Source: Burkholderia sp. SRS-46
Lineage (GTDB): Bacteria > Pseudomonadota > Gammaproteobacteria > Burkholderiales > Burkholderiaceae
Reading direction: 5' to 3'
DNA length: 64,000 nucleotides
Assembly: GCF_004343775.1 (NCBI RefSeq)
Contig: NZ_PTXL01000009.1
Span: 1 to 64,000, forward strand
Shown piece after piece: positions 37,627-46,542 of the stretch (within the stretch, counting starts at the first letter, position 1; each line of letters starts with the position of its first letter). The position numbers were made by a program, and so were the translations under genes. Under the pieces are notes generated by a model. It was not told the origin of the DNA and ran no database searches. It saw only the letters and a program-made list of their open reading frames with translations.

Positions 37627-38334
37627 ATGACTTTCGATTTTGCACTTCGACTTTTTACCGCGTTCGCCTGTGGCGTCGCGATCGGCCTCGAACGCCAGAT
37701 GCGCCAGCGCACCGCGGGCCTGCGCACGATCACGCTGGTCGCGAGCGGCGCCTGCCTGTTCGTGACGCTCGGCGTGCTGACCGGCAACGGCGTCGCGGGC
37801 GTCACGCAGATCGCCGCGTACGTGGTGTCCGGCGTCGGCTTCCTGGGCGGCGGCGTGATCATGCGCGACAAGGGTTCGATCCAGGGGATCAACACGGCCG
37901 CGACGCTGTGGTGCTCCGCCGCCGTCGGCGTGCTGTCCGGCTCGGGCCATTTCGTGCCGGCGCTGGCCGGCACCGGCGTCGTGCTGCTCACCAACACGGT
38001 GCTGCGCGGCGTCAGCCAGGCGATCAACGCGACGCCCGTGTCGAACGCCGATCTCGTGCGCGAATACCAGATCACCGTGATCTGCCTCGCGACCGACGAG
38101 GTGCACATCCGCACGCTGCTGTCGAATTCGATGTACGCGAAGCCGCTGTCGTTCCAGAGCCTGACGAGCGAGGACGTGCCCGACCAGCCCGACCGGCTGA
38201 AGGTGACCGCGACGCTGAAGCTGCATCCGAAGGACCAGCCGAAGCTCGAGCAGATCGCGAGCCGGATCAGCATGGAGAAGAGCATCTCCAGCGTGAGCTG
38301 GACCGCGAAGGAAGCGGAACCGCTGATGGAGTGA
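37627..38334 (+). CDS. mgtC: MgtC-family membrane protein
   Basis: 235 residues: four to five membrane segments in the first 140 residues (FALRLFTAFACGVAIGLERQ, GLRTITLVASGACLFVTLG, VSGVGFLGGGVIMR, NTAATLWCSAAVGVLSG), then a soluble C-terminal ACT-like domain (ITVICLATDEVHIRTLL to SISSVSW). MgtC proteins help survival in macrophages and at low magnesium by modulating F-type ATP synthase and other targets. The signature Asp/Glu/Arg residues of the membrane part (LERQ, GGGVIMR) are intact. The ATG at 37627 is chosen because it starts directly at the first membrane helix. Convergent with cepR, 28 bases apart. Confidence 0.93.
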   Translation: MTFDFALRLFTAFACGVAIGLERQMRQRTAGLRTITLVASGACLFVTLGVLTGNGVAGVTQIAAYVVSGVGFLGGGVIMRDKGSIQGINTAATLWCSAAVGVLSGSGHFVPALAGTGVVLLTNTVLRGVSQAINATPVSNADLVREYQITVICLATDEVHIRTLLSNSMYAKPLSFQSLTSEDVPDQPDRLKVTATLKLHPKDQPKLEQIASRISMEKSISSVSWTAKEAEPLME

Positions 38335-38362
38335 GCGGCGCGCGAGCCAAGCGCGCCGTGCG

Positions 38363-39082
38363 TTACGGCGTATCGATGAGCCCGGCCGAGATCGCCTTGA
38401 CGACCGCCTGAACCTTGTTGGTCGCGCCGAGCTTCTCGAGGACGTTGTTCACGTGGAAGTTGACCGTCCGCTCGGAGATGCTGAGGATCTGGCCGATCTC
38501 GCACGCCGTCTTGCCCTCGGCGGTCCAGCACAGCACTTCGCGCTCGCGCGCGGTCAGCGCGACGCTCGCTTCCGGAGACAGCTTCGCCACCATGAAGCGG
38601 CTCATCAGCGAATGCGACAGGTTCGCGAGCCAGTTGGTCTGCAGCGTCAGCATGTTGATTTCGGCGGGCGTGAGCGGATCGGCATGGCGCGCGATGCTCA
38701 GGAGGCCGAACGCACCGCGCGCCGCCCAGCTCGACTGCGCGACGCCGACCGACAGGCCATATTCGCGCGCGTCCTGCCACAACGGCGACGGCCCGATCTT
38801 GTCGACGTCCGGCCACACGATCATGTTGGTACTGAGCGCGCCGTCGCGGACCGTCGAGTCGATCTCGATGTAGTTGTTCGCCTGGTAGTGGGCCATCCAG
38901 CCGTCCGGGTACGTGTCGAAGATCGCGACGGTCGGCTTCGACACCGGTAGCGGCACCCGGATCCCGTAACAGCAATACTCGAAGCCCAGGCGCTTCGAAT
39001 ACGCGGCAATCCGCTGAAAGAGCTGCTGCTCGTCTTCAGCGGCGCTGAATTGTTGGTAGGCATCCTGCCAGCGCAGTTCCAT
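38363..39082 (-). CDS. cepR: Quorum-sensing regulator CepR (LuxR family)
   Basis: 239 residues. The acyl-homoserine-lactone-binding domain (about 1-165) contains the invariant Trp/Tyr/Asp residues (GWMAHYQANNYIEIDSTV, WPDVDKIG, WQDAREYGLSVG). The LuxR helix-turn-helix at about 172-232 reads ALTAREREVLCWTAEGKTA, ISERTVNFHVNNVLEKLGA. It matches CepR of the Bcc, which binds octanoyl-homoserine lactone made by CepI and controls proteases, siderophores and biofilm genes. Divergent from the rsaM-like gene (71 bases), with cepI beyond. Confidence 0.96.
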   Translation of the reverse strand: MELRWQDAYQQFSAAEDEQQLFQRIAAYSKRLGFEYCCYGIRVPLPVSKPTVAIFDTYPDGWMAHYQANNYIEIDSTVRDGALSTNMIVWPDVDKIGPSPLWQDAREYGLSVGVAQSSWAARGAFGLLSIARHADPLTPAEINMLTLQTNWLANLSHSLMSRFMVAKLSPEASVALTAREREVLCWTAEGKTACEIGQILSISERTVNFHVNNVLEKLGATNKVQAVVKAISAGLIDTP

Positions 39083-39153
39083 TCGTTCTCCGACACGTCA
39101 CGCTGTCATACTTGTCAGGTTTCAGCCCCAAGTCGGGCTGATACATTCCGCGC

Positions 39154-39597
39154 ATGACTTCACCTTTGCTGTACCCCTTCCACGGCCCGTCTCCGGACGG
39201 CTACGTGCGCCTGTCCGAAAGCGCGCTGGCCGAGCTCGAGCTCGACCATGTGTCGAGCGGCATCGATGCATCCCTGCTGGTCGAACTGCGCGGCACCGAG
39301 ATCGACGCCCGCCTCGCAGGCTACACCGAATGGCACCGCCCCGCCCGCGCCGGCGTCGCTTACGTGACGCTCGGCTGGGACTGGTATCTCGAACGCGCGT
39401 CCGGCACGTTCGTGATCGCCGGCGGCGACGTCCGCAGCAACGTCATGGCCATCGACGCCAGCGGCGCCGACATCGGCATGTTCCGCACCGCCGCCGCGCT
39501 CGTGGCCCGCCTCGCGCGCCTCGACTGGTCCACGGTCGTTGCATGCGCACTCTTCGCGCACCGCGACGCCTATCATGCCGGGCCGACGCTCCAGTGA
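39154..39597 (+). CDS. rsaM: RsaM-like quorum-sensing modulator
   Basis: 147 residues. Small soluble protein of the RsaM/DUF4902 type, found between luxR and luxI genes in Burkholderia and plant-pathogenic Pseudomonas (WYLERASGTFVIAGGDVRSNV is a recognisable stretch). In the Bcc the gene at this position fine-tunes CepI/CepR output, mainly as a negative modulator of signal synthesis; the mechanism is unresolved, as no DNA-binding motif is visible. It is divergent from cepR and 212 bases upstream of cepI. Confidence 0.9.
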   Translation: MTSPLLYPFHGPSPDGYVRLSESALAELELDHVSSGIDASLLVELRGTEIDARLAGYTEWHRPARAGVAYVTLGWDWYLERASGTFVIAGGDVRSNVMAIDASGADIGMFRTAAALVARLARLDWSTVVACALFAHRDAYHAGPTLQ

Positions 39598-39730
39598 CAA
39601 CCGGCCAGCTTCGTATTCGTCCGATGTTTCAGCAGCATTGGCGCTCTTTATAAGCAAATCCGCGCCAGTTTTCAATCCCGGCGATCAAGAAACCGTTACC
39701 ACGCCCTCACCGGTTATTTTCACCGGGCAC

Positions 39731-39750
39731 CCTGTAAGAGTTACCAGTTA
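39731..39750 (+). promoter_or_regulatory. cep box (CepR binding site) upstream of cepI
   Basis: CCTGTAAGAGTTACCAGTTA has the dyad CTGTAA / TTACCAG of the lux-box-like cep box. It ends 60 bases before the cepI ATG, as expected for positive autoregulation by CepR. Confidence 0.9.
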
Positions 39751-39809
39751 CCGCCTCCTCGGGACGCCGCTGTAATGGCACGCATACCAAGCAAACACCC
39801 GAGGACACC

Positions 39810-40418
39810 ATGCGAACCTTCGTTCACGAGGAAGGGCGGTTGCCACACGAACTTGCGGCGGATATCGGGCGTTACCGGCACCGAGTGTTCGTCGAACAGC
39901 TCGGCTGGGCACTCCCGTCGGCGAACGAGTGTTTCGAGCGCGATCAGTTCGATCGCGACGATACCGTTTACGTATTCGCGCGGAACGGTCACGGCGAGAT
40001 GTGCGGATGCGCGCGTCTGCTGCCGACGACCCGCCCGTACCTGTTGAAAGCGTTGTTCGCGGAGCTGATCGCGGAAGACATGCCGCTGCCGCAGTCGGCC
40101 GCGGTGTGGGAGCTGTCGCGCTTCGCGGCGACCGGCGACGAAGGCAGCGCGGAAAACGCGGCCTGGGCGGTGCGGCCGATGCTGGCGGCGGTGGTCGAAT
40201 GCGCGGCGCAGCTCGGCGCGCAGCGGCTGATCGGCGTGACGTTCGCCAGCATGGAACGCCTGTTCCGCCGCATCGGCGTGCATGCGCACCGCGCCGGCCC
40301 GCCGAAGATGATCGACGGTCGAATGGTCGTCGCGTGCTGGATCGATATCGATCATCAAACGTTTGCAGCGCTTGGAATCACCCCGGAGTCCGGCGCCGGG
40401 CAAGCCATCGCCGCCTGA
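39810..40418 (+). CDS. cepI: Acyl-homoserine-lactone synthase CepI
   Basis: 202 residues, LuxI family. The catalytic N-terminal residues are present: RYRHRVFVEQLGW (Arg and Trp positions), ECFERDQFDRDDTVYVFA (Asp residues), GCARLLPTTRPYLL and the EXSRF-type motif WELSRFAATG. It uses S-adenosylmethionine and acyl-ACP, in the Bcc mainly to make octanoyl-homoserine lactone. A cep box lies upstream and CCGAGGA sits 7-8 bases before the ATG. The gene at 40465 follows after 46 bases and is probably co-transcribed. Confidence 0.96.
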   Translation: MRTFVHEEGRLPHELAADIGRYRHRVFVEQLGWALPSANECFERDQFDRDDTVYVFARNGHGEMCGCARLLPTTRPYLLKALFAELIAEDMPLPQSAAVWELSRFAATGDEGSAENAAWAVRPMLAAVVECAAQLGAQRLIGVTFASMERLFRRIGVHAHRAGPPKMIDGRMVVACWIDIDHQTFAALGITPESGAGQAIAA

Positions 40419-40464
40419 GCGCATCCATTCGCTCGAGCGGCATCGTATTCGAAGGAGAGTCAAC

Positions 40465-41238
40465 GTGGACCATTCAACGGTCTTTCGCTCGATGATGCCG
40501 GGATTGACGAGTGCCGACGGCGCGCGCATCGCCGTCGTCTACCCGTCGTATCCCGAGCCGCTGCCGCTGGTCCGGCTCGACCGCCACGGGCTGGTGTTCC
40601 GTGCCGCGGGCCCCGCGCCGCTCGCTTGCGGGCTGCCGCGCGCGGCCACGCTGCTGGCCTGGGACGAGCCGCTCTGCTCGCTGCGCCTCGTGATCCGCGA
40701 AGTCGCGGCGGCCGGCGACGGGCGCCACGACCTGACGATGCAGCCGTCATGCGCCGCCAGCGACGAAGTGCTGTGGCACGCACTGCGCGACCGAGAGCCG
40801 TACCGGCATATCCAGCATCCGCTCGCGCCGGTTGCCGATACGGCGGCCGCGCCGGCCGGCACGGCGCACAACCCCGCCACGGCAATCACCGGCGGCGCCG
40901 ACGGCACGCGCCTGTCGCGCAGCGCGGCGTTCCGCTTGCCGTGCCGCAGCGATGCGCTGTTCCTGGCCGACTGGCTCGAATACCACTTCGACGAGTTGCG
41001 CGCGCTGTCGCAACGGCATACGCCGCAATTGCAGCTCAACCAGCTCGAGCGGCAACTCGCCGACGACGAAGTCGGTGTGCGCTTCGTTTATGACATCGAT
41101 GGGCACGCCAGCCGGCATGAACTGAACGACTGCGCGCGCGAGGCGTGCGCATGGATCCAGACGGAGATGCGCGACAAGTTCGCGTTGCCGATCGCCCAGG
41201 AGCGGTTCGGCGAACACCGGGCGCGCAAGGGCGCGTGA
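40465..41238 (+). CDS. Protein of unknown function downstream of cepI
   Basis: 257 residues from a GTG start with a strong GAAGGAGAG 6-7 bases before it. No signal peptide or membrane segment. The N-terminal third is beta-rich (RIAVVYPSYPEPLPLVRLD); the C-terminal part is helical and hydrophilic (FLADWLEYHFDELRALSQRH, DCAREACAWIQTEMRDKFALP). I recognise it as the conserved gene that follows cepI in Bcc genomes, but its biochemical role is not known. Close spacing to cepI and the terminator at 41365 make a cepI operon likely. Confidence 0.75.
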   Translation: MDHSTVFRSMMPGLTSADGARIAVVYPSYPEPLPLVRLDRHGLVFRAAGPAPLACGLPRAATLLAWDEPLCSLRLVIREVAAAGDGRHDLTMQPSCAASDEVLWHALRDREPYRHIQHPLAPVADTAAAPAGTAHNPATAITGGADGTRLSRSAAFRLPCRSDALFLADWLEYHFDELRALSQRHTPQLQLNQLERQLADDEVGVRFVYDIDGHASRHELNDCAREACAWIQTEMRDKFALPIAQERFGEHRARKGA

Positions 41239-41364
41239 ACACCCGGCACCGTGAAGCGACCGTGACACGCCCGACAAGTTGCAGAAATACAACGGGCTCT
41301 TGCCATCGCTAGGGTTTTCCCTTAAATTTGCATCTGTCTCCTCCATGTCTCCAACATGGATTCG

Positions 41365-41389
41365 GCCCGCTCAAGCAGCGGGCTTTTTT
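41365..41389 (+). terminator. Rho-independent terminator
   Basis: Stem GCCCGCT / AGCGGGC with loop CAAGC, followed by TTTTTT. It ends the cepI operon, 127 bases after its last stop codon. Confidence 0.88.
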
Positions 41390-41436
41390 ATTGCCTGCGC
41401 CGGCTCGAGCACGCGATCGATGCACCGTCGATTTGC

Positions 41437-41739
41437 CTAGCTGCCGGCGAGATGTCCGCCGCCCCGTTTCATGAAATACAGCGCGGCAGCGACGATCGCG
41501 ATCAATAGCGCCAGCACCATCAGCAGGCGCCACCAACCTTTCCTGGTCGTCGGTAACGGCGGCGAACCCGCTTCCCACGCGTCGCCCGTGAAGAACGCGA
41601 TGGCCACCACGACCAGCACGGCCAGCGCCATCGTTCCTTTCGCAACGAACCCGAAGACGCTTTCCAGCGCAGCCACCCATCGCGGCTGACGGTATGGCCC
41701 CGCGACGGGACGCCGAAGATCGGGCTGACGATCGCTCAT
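41437..41739 (-). CDS. Small membrane protein of unknown function (100 aa)
   Basis: Two membrane helices (about 28-51, FVAKGTMALAVLVVVAIAFF, and about 70-90, LLMVLALLIAIVAAALYFM) are separated by a short Pro/Trp/Lys loop, with basic ends (MSDRQPDLRRP, KRGGGH). I do not recognise a family. It lies 43 bases downstream of the TetR gene on the same strand and is probably co-transcribed with it. Confidence 0.65.
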   Translation of the reverse strand: MSDRQPDLRRPVAGPYRQPRWVAALESVFGFVAKGTMALAVLVVVAIAFFTGDAWEAGSPPLPTTRKGWWRLLMVLALLIAIVAAALYFMKRGGGHLAGS

Positions 41740-41782
41740 GCAGTCACGCCCGGCATCCGGCCGAACGTGATGCCCACGCGCA

Positions 41783-42481
41783 TCAGGCGCCCGGCCCCGC
41801 CGAGCCGGCTTCGATGGTCATGCGCTCGAGCTGACGGACGATTTCCGCGTGCAGGTCGTCCGGCATGTCCTGGCAGCCGAGGATATCCGCGAACCACAGG
41901 CCGTCGGCCGCCAGCCGGCAGATCATCAGCTTCGCCGCCTGTTCGAGCGGCACCGGATCGGGACGGGTCCATTCTCGTATCGGCACGGCCCAGCGCTGGC
42001 GGGTTTCCGGCTCGCTCACCATCGATGCCACGAGGGCGCGCATCAGATCCATGCTCGCCGCCGGATTCGTCTGGTCGATCGCCGTGTGCACGTATGCGCG
42101 CGCGGCGGCTCCGGCCGGCTGCGGATCGGCCGCGATCCGCTCCTCCATCTTCTCGACGAACCGCGTCGTCGTCTGCTCGAACAGGACATCGAGCAAACCC
42201 TGCTTGTTTTCGAAGTGATATTGCAGCGCCCCTTTCGTCACGCCGGCGCGCGCGGCCACGGCCTCCAGCGTCAGGGCCTGCACGCCGCGCTCCGTCACGA
42301 TCTCCGATGCGGCGACGAGGAGCCGCGCCCGTACCTGCTCGGGCGCCTTCTTGCGGCGTACGCCGGCGAGCGCCATCGTCACGCGGGGCGCAGCCTGCTC
42401 CGCCGCAGGCGTGGCGGCCACTCCGACCGAATCCGCCTGCACGGGCGCGCCATGCGGCGCCATGTCAAGGTGTCTGTTCAT
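41783..42481 (-). CDS. TetR-family transcriptional regulator
   Basis: 232 residues with an unusually long N-terminal tail of about 45 residues. The helix-turn-helix follows (RARLLVAASEIVTERG, LTLEAVAARAGVTKGALQYHF) and then a TetR ligand-binding domain. The real start may lie further in (a Met at about residue 36, MALAGVRRKK). It is divergent from the squalene-hopene cyclase gene, with a 12-bp perfect palindrome between the two, 40 bases from its start and 13 bases from the cyclase start. It is therefore very likely an autoregulator and repressor of the cyclase. Confidence 0.88.
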   Translation of the reverse strand: MNRHLDMAPHGAPVQADSVGVAATPAAEQAAPRVTMALAGVRRKKAPEQVRARLLVAASEIVTERGVQALTLEAVAARAGVTKGALQYHFENKQGLLDVLFEQTTTRFVEKMEERIAADPQPAGAAARAYVHTAIDQTNPAASMDLMRALVASMVSEPETRQRWAVPIREWTRPDPVPLEQAAKLMICRLAADGLWFADILGCQDMPDDLHAEIVRQLERMTIEAGSAGPGA

Positions 42482-42520
42482 AGGCCGATTTTATCACCGC
42501 CGTCGGATCTCCGGAGGAAC

Positions 42521-42538
42521 ATTCCATCCGGATGGTAT
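42521..42538. promoter_or_regulatory. Probable TetR operator (ATTCCATCCGGATGGTAT)
   Basis: An 18-bp inverted repeat with a perfect CCATCCGGATGG core and one mismatched outer pair. It lies in the 66-base gap between divergent tetR and shc, almost touching the shc start. Binding there would block transcription or translation start of shc. Confidence 0.75.
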
Positions 42539-42547
42539 TATTCGTAC

Positions 42548-44584
42548 ATGAACCCGATCCCCATTTCCTCTCCGTCCGCGCTCGACGCCGCCATCGTCCG
42601 CGGACGCGACGCCCTCGCCCAGCTTCAACAGCCCGACGGCAGCTGGTGTTTCGAACTCGAATCCGACGCGACGATCACCGCGGAATACATCCTGATGATG
42701 CATTTCATGGACAAGATCGACGATGTTCGGCAGGCGCAGATGGCGCGCTACCTGCGCGCGATCCAGCGGCTCGACACGCATGGCGCGTGGGATCTGTACG
42801 TGGACGGGGCGCCCGACATCTCGTGCAGCGTGAAGGCGTATTTCGCGCTGAAGGCGGCGGGCGACGCCGAGCATGCGCCGCACATGGTGCGAGCGCGGGA
42901 AGCCATCCTCGAGCTGGGCGGCGCGGCCCGCTCGAACGTGTTCACCCGCATCCTGCTCGCGACGTTCGGCCAGGTGCCGTGGCGCGCCGCGCCGTTCATG
43001 CCGATCGAGTTCGTGCTGTTTCCGAAGTGGGTGCCGATCTCGATGTACAAGGTCGCCTACTGGGCGCGCACGACGATGGTGCCGCTGCTGGTGCTGTGCT
43101 CGCTCAAGGCGCGCGCGCGCAATCCGCGCAACGTGTCGATCCGCGAACTGTTCGTCACGCCGCCCGACGAGGAACGCCACTACTTCCCGCCCGCCACCGG
43201 CATGCGCAAGCTTTTTCTGGCGATGGACCGCACCGTCCGGCACATCGAGCCGCTGCTGCCGAAGCGCCTGCGGCAACGCGCGATCCGGCACGCCGAAGCG
43301 TGGTGCGCGGAGCGCATGAACGGCGAGGACGGGCTGGGCGGGATCTTTCCGCCGATCGTGTACAGCTATCAGATGATGGAAGTCCTGGGTTATCCGGAAG
43401 ACCATCCGCTGCGGCGCGATTGCGAAAACGCGCTTGAGAAGCTGCTGGTCACGCGCGCGGACGGCAGCATGTACTGCCAGCCCTGCCTCTCGCCGGTGTG
43501 GGACACGGCCTGGAGCACGATGGCGCTCGAGCAGGCGCGCGGCGCGACGGCCATGACGCAGGAGGCCCGGGTTCCCGATCGCGAACTCGATGCACGCATC
43601 GCGCGCGCATACGACTGGCTGGCGACGCGCCAGGTGAATGACCTGGAAGGCGACTGGCGCGAGAACGCACAGCGCGGCACGCAACCGGGCGGCTGGGCGT
43701 TTCAGTATGCGAATCCGTACTATCCGGATATCGACGACAGTGCGGTCGTCACGGCGATGCTCGACCGCCGGGGGCGCGCGCAAGCGCGCGTGTCGGGCAA
43801 GGATCCGTATGCGGAACGCGTGTCGCGCGCGCTCGACTGGATGCGCGGGCTGCAGTCGCGCAACGGCGGCTTCGGCGCATTCGATGCCGATTGCGATCGC
43901 CTTTACCTGAACGCGATCCCGTTCGCCGACCACGGCGCACTGCTCGACCCGCCGACCGAGGATGTGTCGGGCCGCGTGCTGCTGTGCTTCGGCGTCACGC
44001 GACGCGAGGAAGACAGGGCATCGCGCACGCGCTGCATCGAGTACGTGAAGCGCACGCAGCAACCGGACGGCAGTTGGTGGGGCCGCTGGGGCACGAACTA
44101 CATCTACGGCACATGGAGCGTGCTCGCCGGCCTCGCGCTGTCGGGCGAGGACAGCTCGCAGCCGTACATCGCGCGCGCGCTCGACTGGCTTCGCGCACGG
44201 CAGCACGCCGACGGCGGCTGGGGCGAAACGAACGACAGCTACGCCGATGCGCGCCTCGGCGGGACCAACCACGGCGAGAGCACGTCGAACTGCACCGCAT
44301 GGGCACTGCTCGCGCAAATGGCATTCGGCGACGGGCAATCCGATTCCGTGCGCCGCGGCATCGCGTACCTGCTGTCGGTCCAGCAGGATGACGGCTTCTG
44401 GTGGCATCGCTCGCACAACGCGCCCGGTTTTCCGCGCATCTTCTACCTGAAGTATTACGGCTACACCGCGTATTTCCCGTTGTGGGCACTGGCGCGGTAT
44501 CGGCGCCTCGCCGGCGTGCAGTCCGCGCCGCCCGTGCGCGATCCCGGCACCGCGAAAACGGTCGCCGATCCGGCGATCGCGTGA
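42548..44584 (+). CDS. shc: Squalene-hopene cyclase
   Basis: 678 residues, full length. It converts squalene to hopene/hopanol, the core of hopanoid lipids that stiffen membranes. The acid catalytic motif is present as Asp394-Ile-Asp-Asp-Ser-Ala (family consensus DxDDTA). QW repeats are visible (LQQPDGSWCFE, TQQPDGSWWGRWG, RQHADGGWGE, VQQDDGFWWH). No hpn or squalene-synthesis genes are adjacent, so this is an orphan copy, perhaps a second cyclase. The ATG at 42548 lacks a clear Shine-Dalgarno; GGAGGA lies about 30 bases upstream, on the far side of the operator. It is controlled by the divergent TetR. Confidence 0.94.
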   Translation: MNPIPISSPSALDAAIVRGRDALAQLQQPDGSWCFELESDATITAEYILMMHFMDKIDDVRQAQMARYLRAIQRLDTHGAWDLYVDGAPDISCSVKAYFALKAAGDAEHAPHMVRAREAILELGGAARSNVFTRILLATFGQVPWRAAPFMPIEFVLFPKWVPISMYKVAYWARTTMVPLLVLCSLKARARNPRNVSIRELFVTPPDEERHYFPPATGMRKLFLAMDRTVRHIEPLLPKRLRQRAIRHAEAWCAERMNGEDGLGGIFPPIVYSYQMMEVLGYPEDHPLRRDCENALEKLLVTRADGSMYCQPCLSPVWDTAWSTMALEQARGATAMTQEARVPDRELDARIARAYDWLATRQVNDLEGDWRENAQRGTQPGGWAFQYANPYYPDIDDSAVVTAMLDRRGRAQARVSGKDPYAERVSRALDWMRGLQSRNGGFGAFDADCDRLYLNAIPFADHGALLDPPTEDVSGRVLLCFGVTRREEDRASRTRCIEYVKRTQQPDGSWWGRWGTNYIYGTWSVLAGLALSGEDSSQPYIARALDWLRARQHADGGWGETNDSYADARLGGTNHGESTSNCTAWALLAQMAFGDGQSDSVRRGIAYLLSVQQDDGFWWHRSHNAPGFPRIFYLKYYGYTAYFPLWALARYRRLAGVQSAPPVRDPGTAKTVADPAIA

Positions 44585-44739
44585 ATCGCGCGCGGCCCTG
44601 CCGGCCACGGCAGCGGCCGCGTCGCCCGCACTCGCCATGCAAACGGCGCGGATATCCGGCGCCTTGAAAGGACTGACAGGTCACGCGCCGCCGTCGTCCG
44701 CCTATCATTGGCGCTTCATCGCCCCCGTCACCCCGGCCT

Positions 44740-45129
44740 ATGCAAGCCCATCTGCGCATCGCCCGCCCCGTCACCGACCTCGCCTTGGCCGAACGCATGT
44801 ATTGCGACGCATTCGGTCTCACGGTGCTGACGCGGTTTCGGGATCACGACGGCTTCGACGGCGTGATCCTCGGACGCGAAGGCATGGACTACCACTTCGA
44901 GTTCACGCACTGCCGGCCACATCCGATCGCGCCGGCACCGACACCCGAGGACCTGACCGTCTTCTACTTGCCCGACCACGAAGCGTGGGAAGCCGCATGC
45001 GCCCGCGCGACGGCGCACGGCTTCGTTCGCGTGATCGCGTTCAACCGGTATTGGGAAGTGTCGGGCAGGACTTTCGAGGATCTCGACGGCTACCGGATCG
45101 TCCTGCAGAACGCCGCGTGGCCGCGATGA
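44740..45129 (+). CDS. VOC-superfamily (glyoxalase-like) protein
   Basis: 129 residues. Two beta-alpha-beta-beta-beta modules typical of vicinal oxygen chelate proteins: LRIARPVTDLALAERMYCDAFGLTVL then HFEFTHC in the first, FYLPDHEAWEAACARATAHGFVRV and FEDLDGYRIVLQN in the second. Possible metal ligands are His and Glu residues in HFEF and DLDGYRI. Such small proteins include glyoxalases, dioxygenases and antibiotic-binding proteins; the exact reaction cannot be assigned. It follows shc by 155 bases but is probably independent. Confidence 0.8.
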   Translation: MQAHLRIARPVTDLALAERMYCDAFGLTVLTRFRDHDGFDGVILGREGMDYHFEFTHCRPHPIAPAPTPEDLTVFYLPDHEAWEAACARATAHGFVRVIAFNRYWEVSGRTFEDLDGYRIVLQNAAWPR

Positions 45130-45145
45130 GCGGCGCGTCGGCCGC

Positions 45146-45709
45146 TCAGTGCGACGTTGTGCGCCGCCGGGCGACGTACACCACGTGCCGGCGCAACGGG
45201 TGACCTGCCGCCAGCGCCGGATGATCGAAGTCCCGCACGGGTTGCGGCTGCATGCCGATACGCTGCATCAGACGTTGCGACCGGAGATTGCTGCCTGCGG
45301 TCCACGCGAAAACCTCGGCCAGCCCGATCCGTTGAAACCCGTCGGCAAGCGCTGCCGACGCCGCTTCGGCCATATACCCTTGCCCCCACGCGGCATGCGC
45401 TTGCCGCCACGCGATTTCCACGCAAGGCGCCATCGGGTGTCCTGCGTCGCTCACCCGACGCAGCCCGCAGAGGCCGATCAATGCACGGTCGACATTGCGC
45501 TCGACCGCCCACGGGCCGAAACCGTGTTCATCGAAATGCGCGTCGAACCGCGCGAGATCGTCGCGCGCCTCGGCGACGGTCATGAGGCCTCGCGTGAGCC
45601 ACGCCGTCATCTCGGCATCGGCATGCAGCGCCGAGAACGCCGCGGCGTCGTCAGTCCGCCAGCGGCGCAGCGTCAGGCGCTCGGTCACGATCCTCAATGA
45701 AGCGTTCAT
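45146..45709 (-). CDS. GNAT N-acetyltransferase (RimJ/RimL type)
   Basis: 187 residues. Starts IVTERLTLRRWRTDDAAAF, the classic opening of RimJ/RimL-like acetyltransferases. The acetyl-CoA-binding loop region is EIAWRQAHAAWGQGYMAEAASAAL, and the later AWTAGSNLRSQRLMQRIGM is the conserved end motif. It transfers acetyl groups to a protein N-terminus or small amine; the target is unknown. Convergent with the VOC gene, 16 bases apart. Confidence 0.88.
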   Translation of the reverse strand: MNASLRIVTERLTLRRWRTDDAAAFSALHADAEMTAWLTRGLMTVAEARDDLARFDAHFDEHGFGPWAVERNVDRALIGLCGLRRVSDAGHPMAPCVEIAWRQAHAAWGQGYMAEAASAALADGFQRIGLAEVFAWTAGSNLRSQRLMQRIGMQPQPVRDFDHPALAAGHPLRRHVVYVARRRTTSH

Positions 45710-46542
45710 TCGTCACCCGTGTTGGGCCGTGGACTGCGTCGCCGGCGGAGGAACGCTGCGCGCGCAATCATCTTGGCGATAGGTCATCGCGGAGGCTGGA
45801 GCCGACCTGATGGTGGAACGGGCGGGATTCGGCCGCCCTTGGAACAGGACGTGGGCCAACGACGCGCGGAAAAAACGCATGGCAAACGGCCGGCGGACCA
45901 GCTTCATGCCGACGCGTCGTGACGCGTTACTCGTCTTCGTCGAAGTGATGCCTGCGCCTTATTGGACATGGCTTGATTCATAAACCTACGCCACAAGCCT
46001 CATCCGATCAACGCCAATATTTGGCGACCCGCCGTGAAATAGCCCCCCCAATTAACAGGCACGGCCATCCATCACAGCTTTCCAAAAGATATAAAATTCA
46101 TCGAATATTTCAAGAATTTTAAACACAGCCGGCGATAATTAAATTATCCAATCAATTATTTCCATACAAAACATCTTGACCCCCATCAACACGGCAACCA
46201 TACTAGCGCCACTCAAATGCATTCCCGAGAATGCGAATCGCCACACAATTATTTTCATAAATAGCACGCAATGACCAAGCGATGCCTCATGAGAAACAAT
46301 TCATCGAGCGGCGCCCGGCACAACCCGGACAGATCAAGGTTCTCACTGAACTTTCATTGCCGCGAAACGGTGAAACGGATCGTTTTAATATTATTTCAGC
46401 GCCACAAAACACCCCACAACACACCAAAACGGCATACCACGCAGCTTATCCAGCGCCTTGAGAATTTCCCGACCTCAATGAAATACCCCCTGTAGTTTCA
46501 CAAACAACTGCCTCCAATTAACAATCTACATCAACCCGGAAA
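45710..46542. other. 833-base AT-rich intergenic region
   Basis: From about 45960 on, base composition drops sharply in GC compared with the rest of the window, with runs such as AATTAAATTATCC. The only structure I can point to is a 6-bp inverted repeat GCATTC / GAATGC at 46219-46234. Short open frames occur (for example 46271-46495) but have no Shine-Dalgarno or recognisable product. It precedes an equally unusual secreted-protein gene and is probably foreign DNA. Confidence 0.6.

Noticed and set aside
45713..45907. A small minus-strand frame upstream of the GNAT gene
   Set aside because: No start signals and no recognisable features.
46271..46495. A 74-codon frame in the AT-rich region
   Set aside because: No ribosome site, no domain, odd composition; more likely chance in a non-coding stretch.
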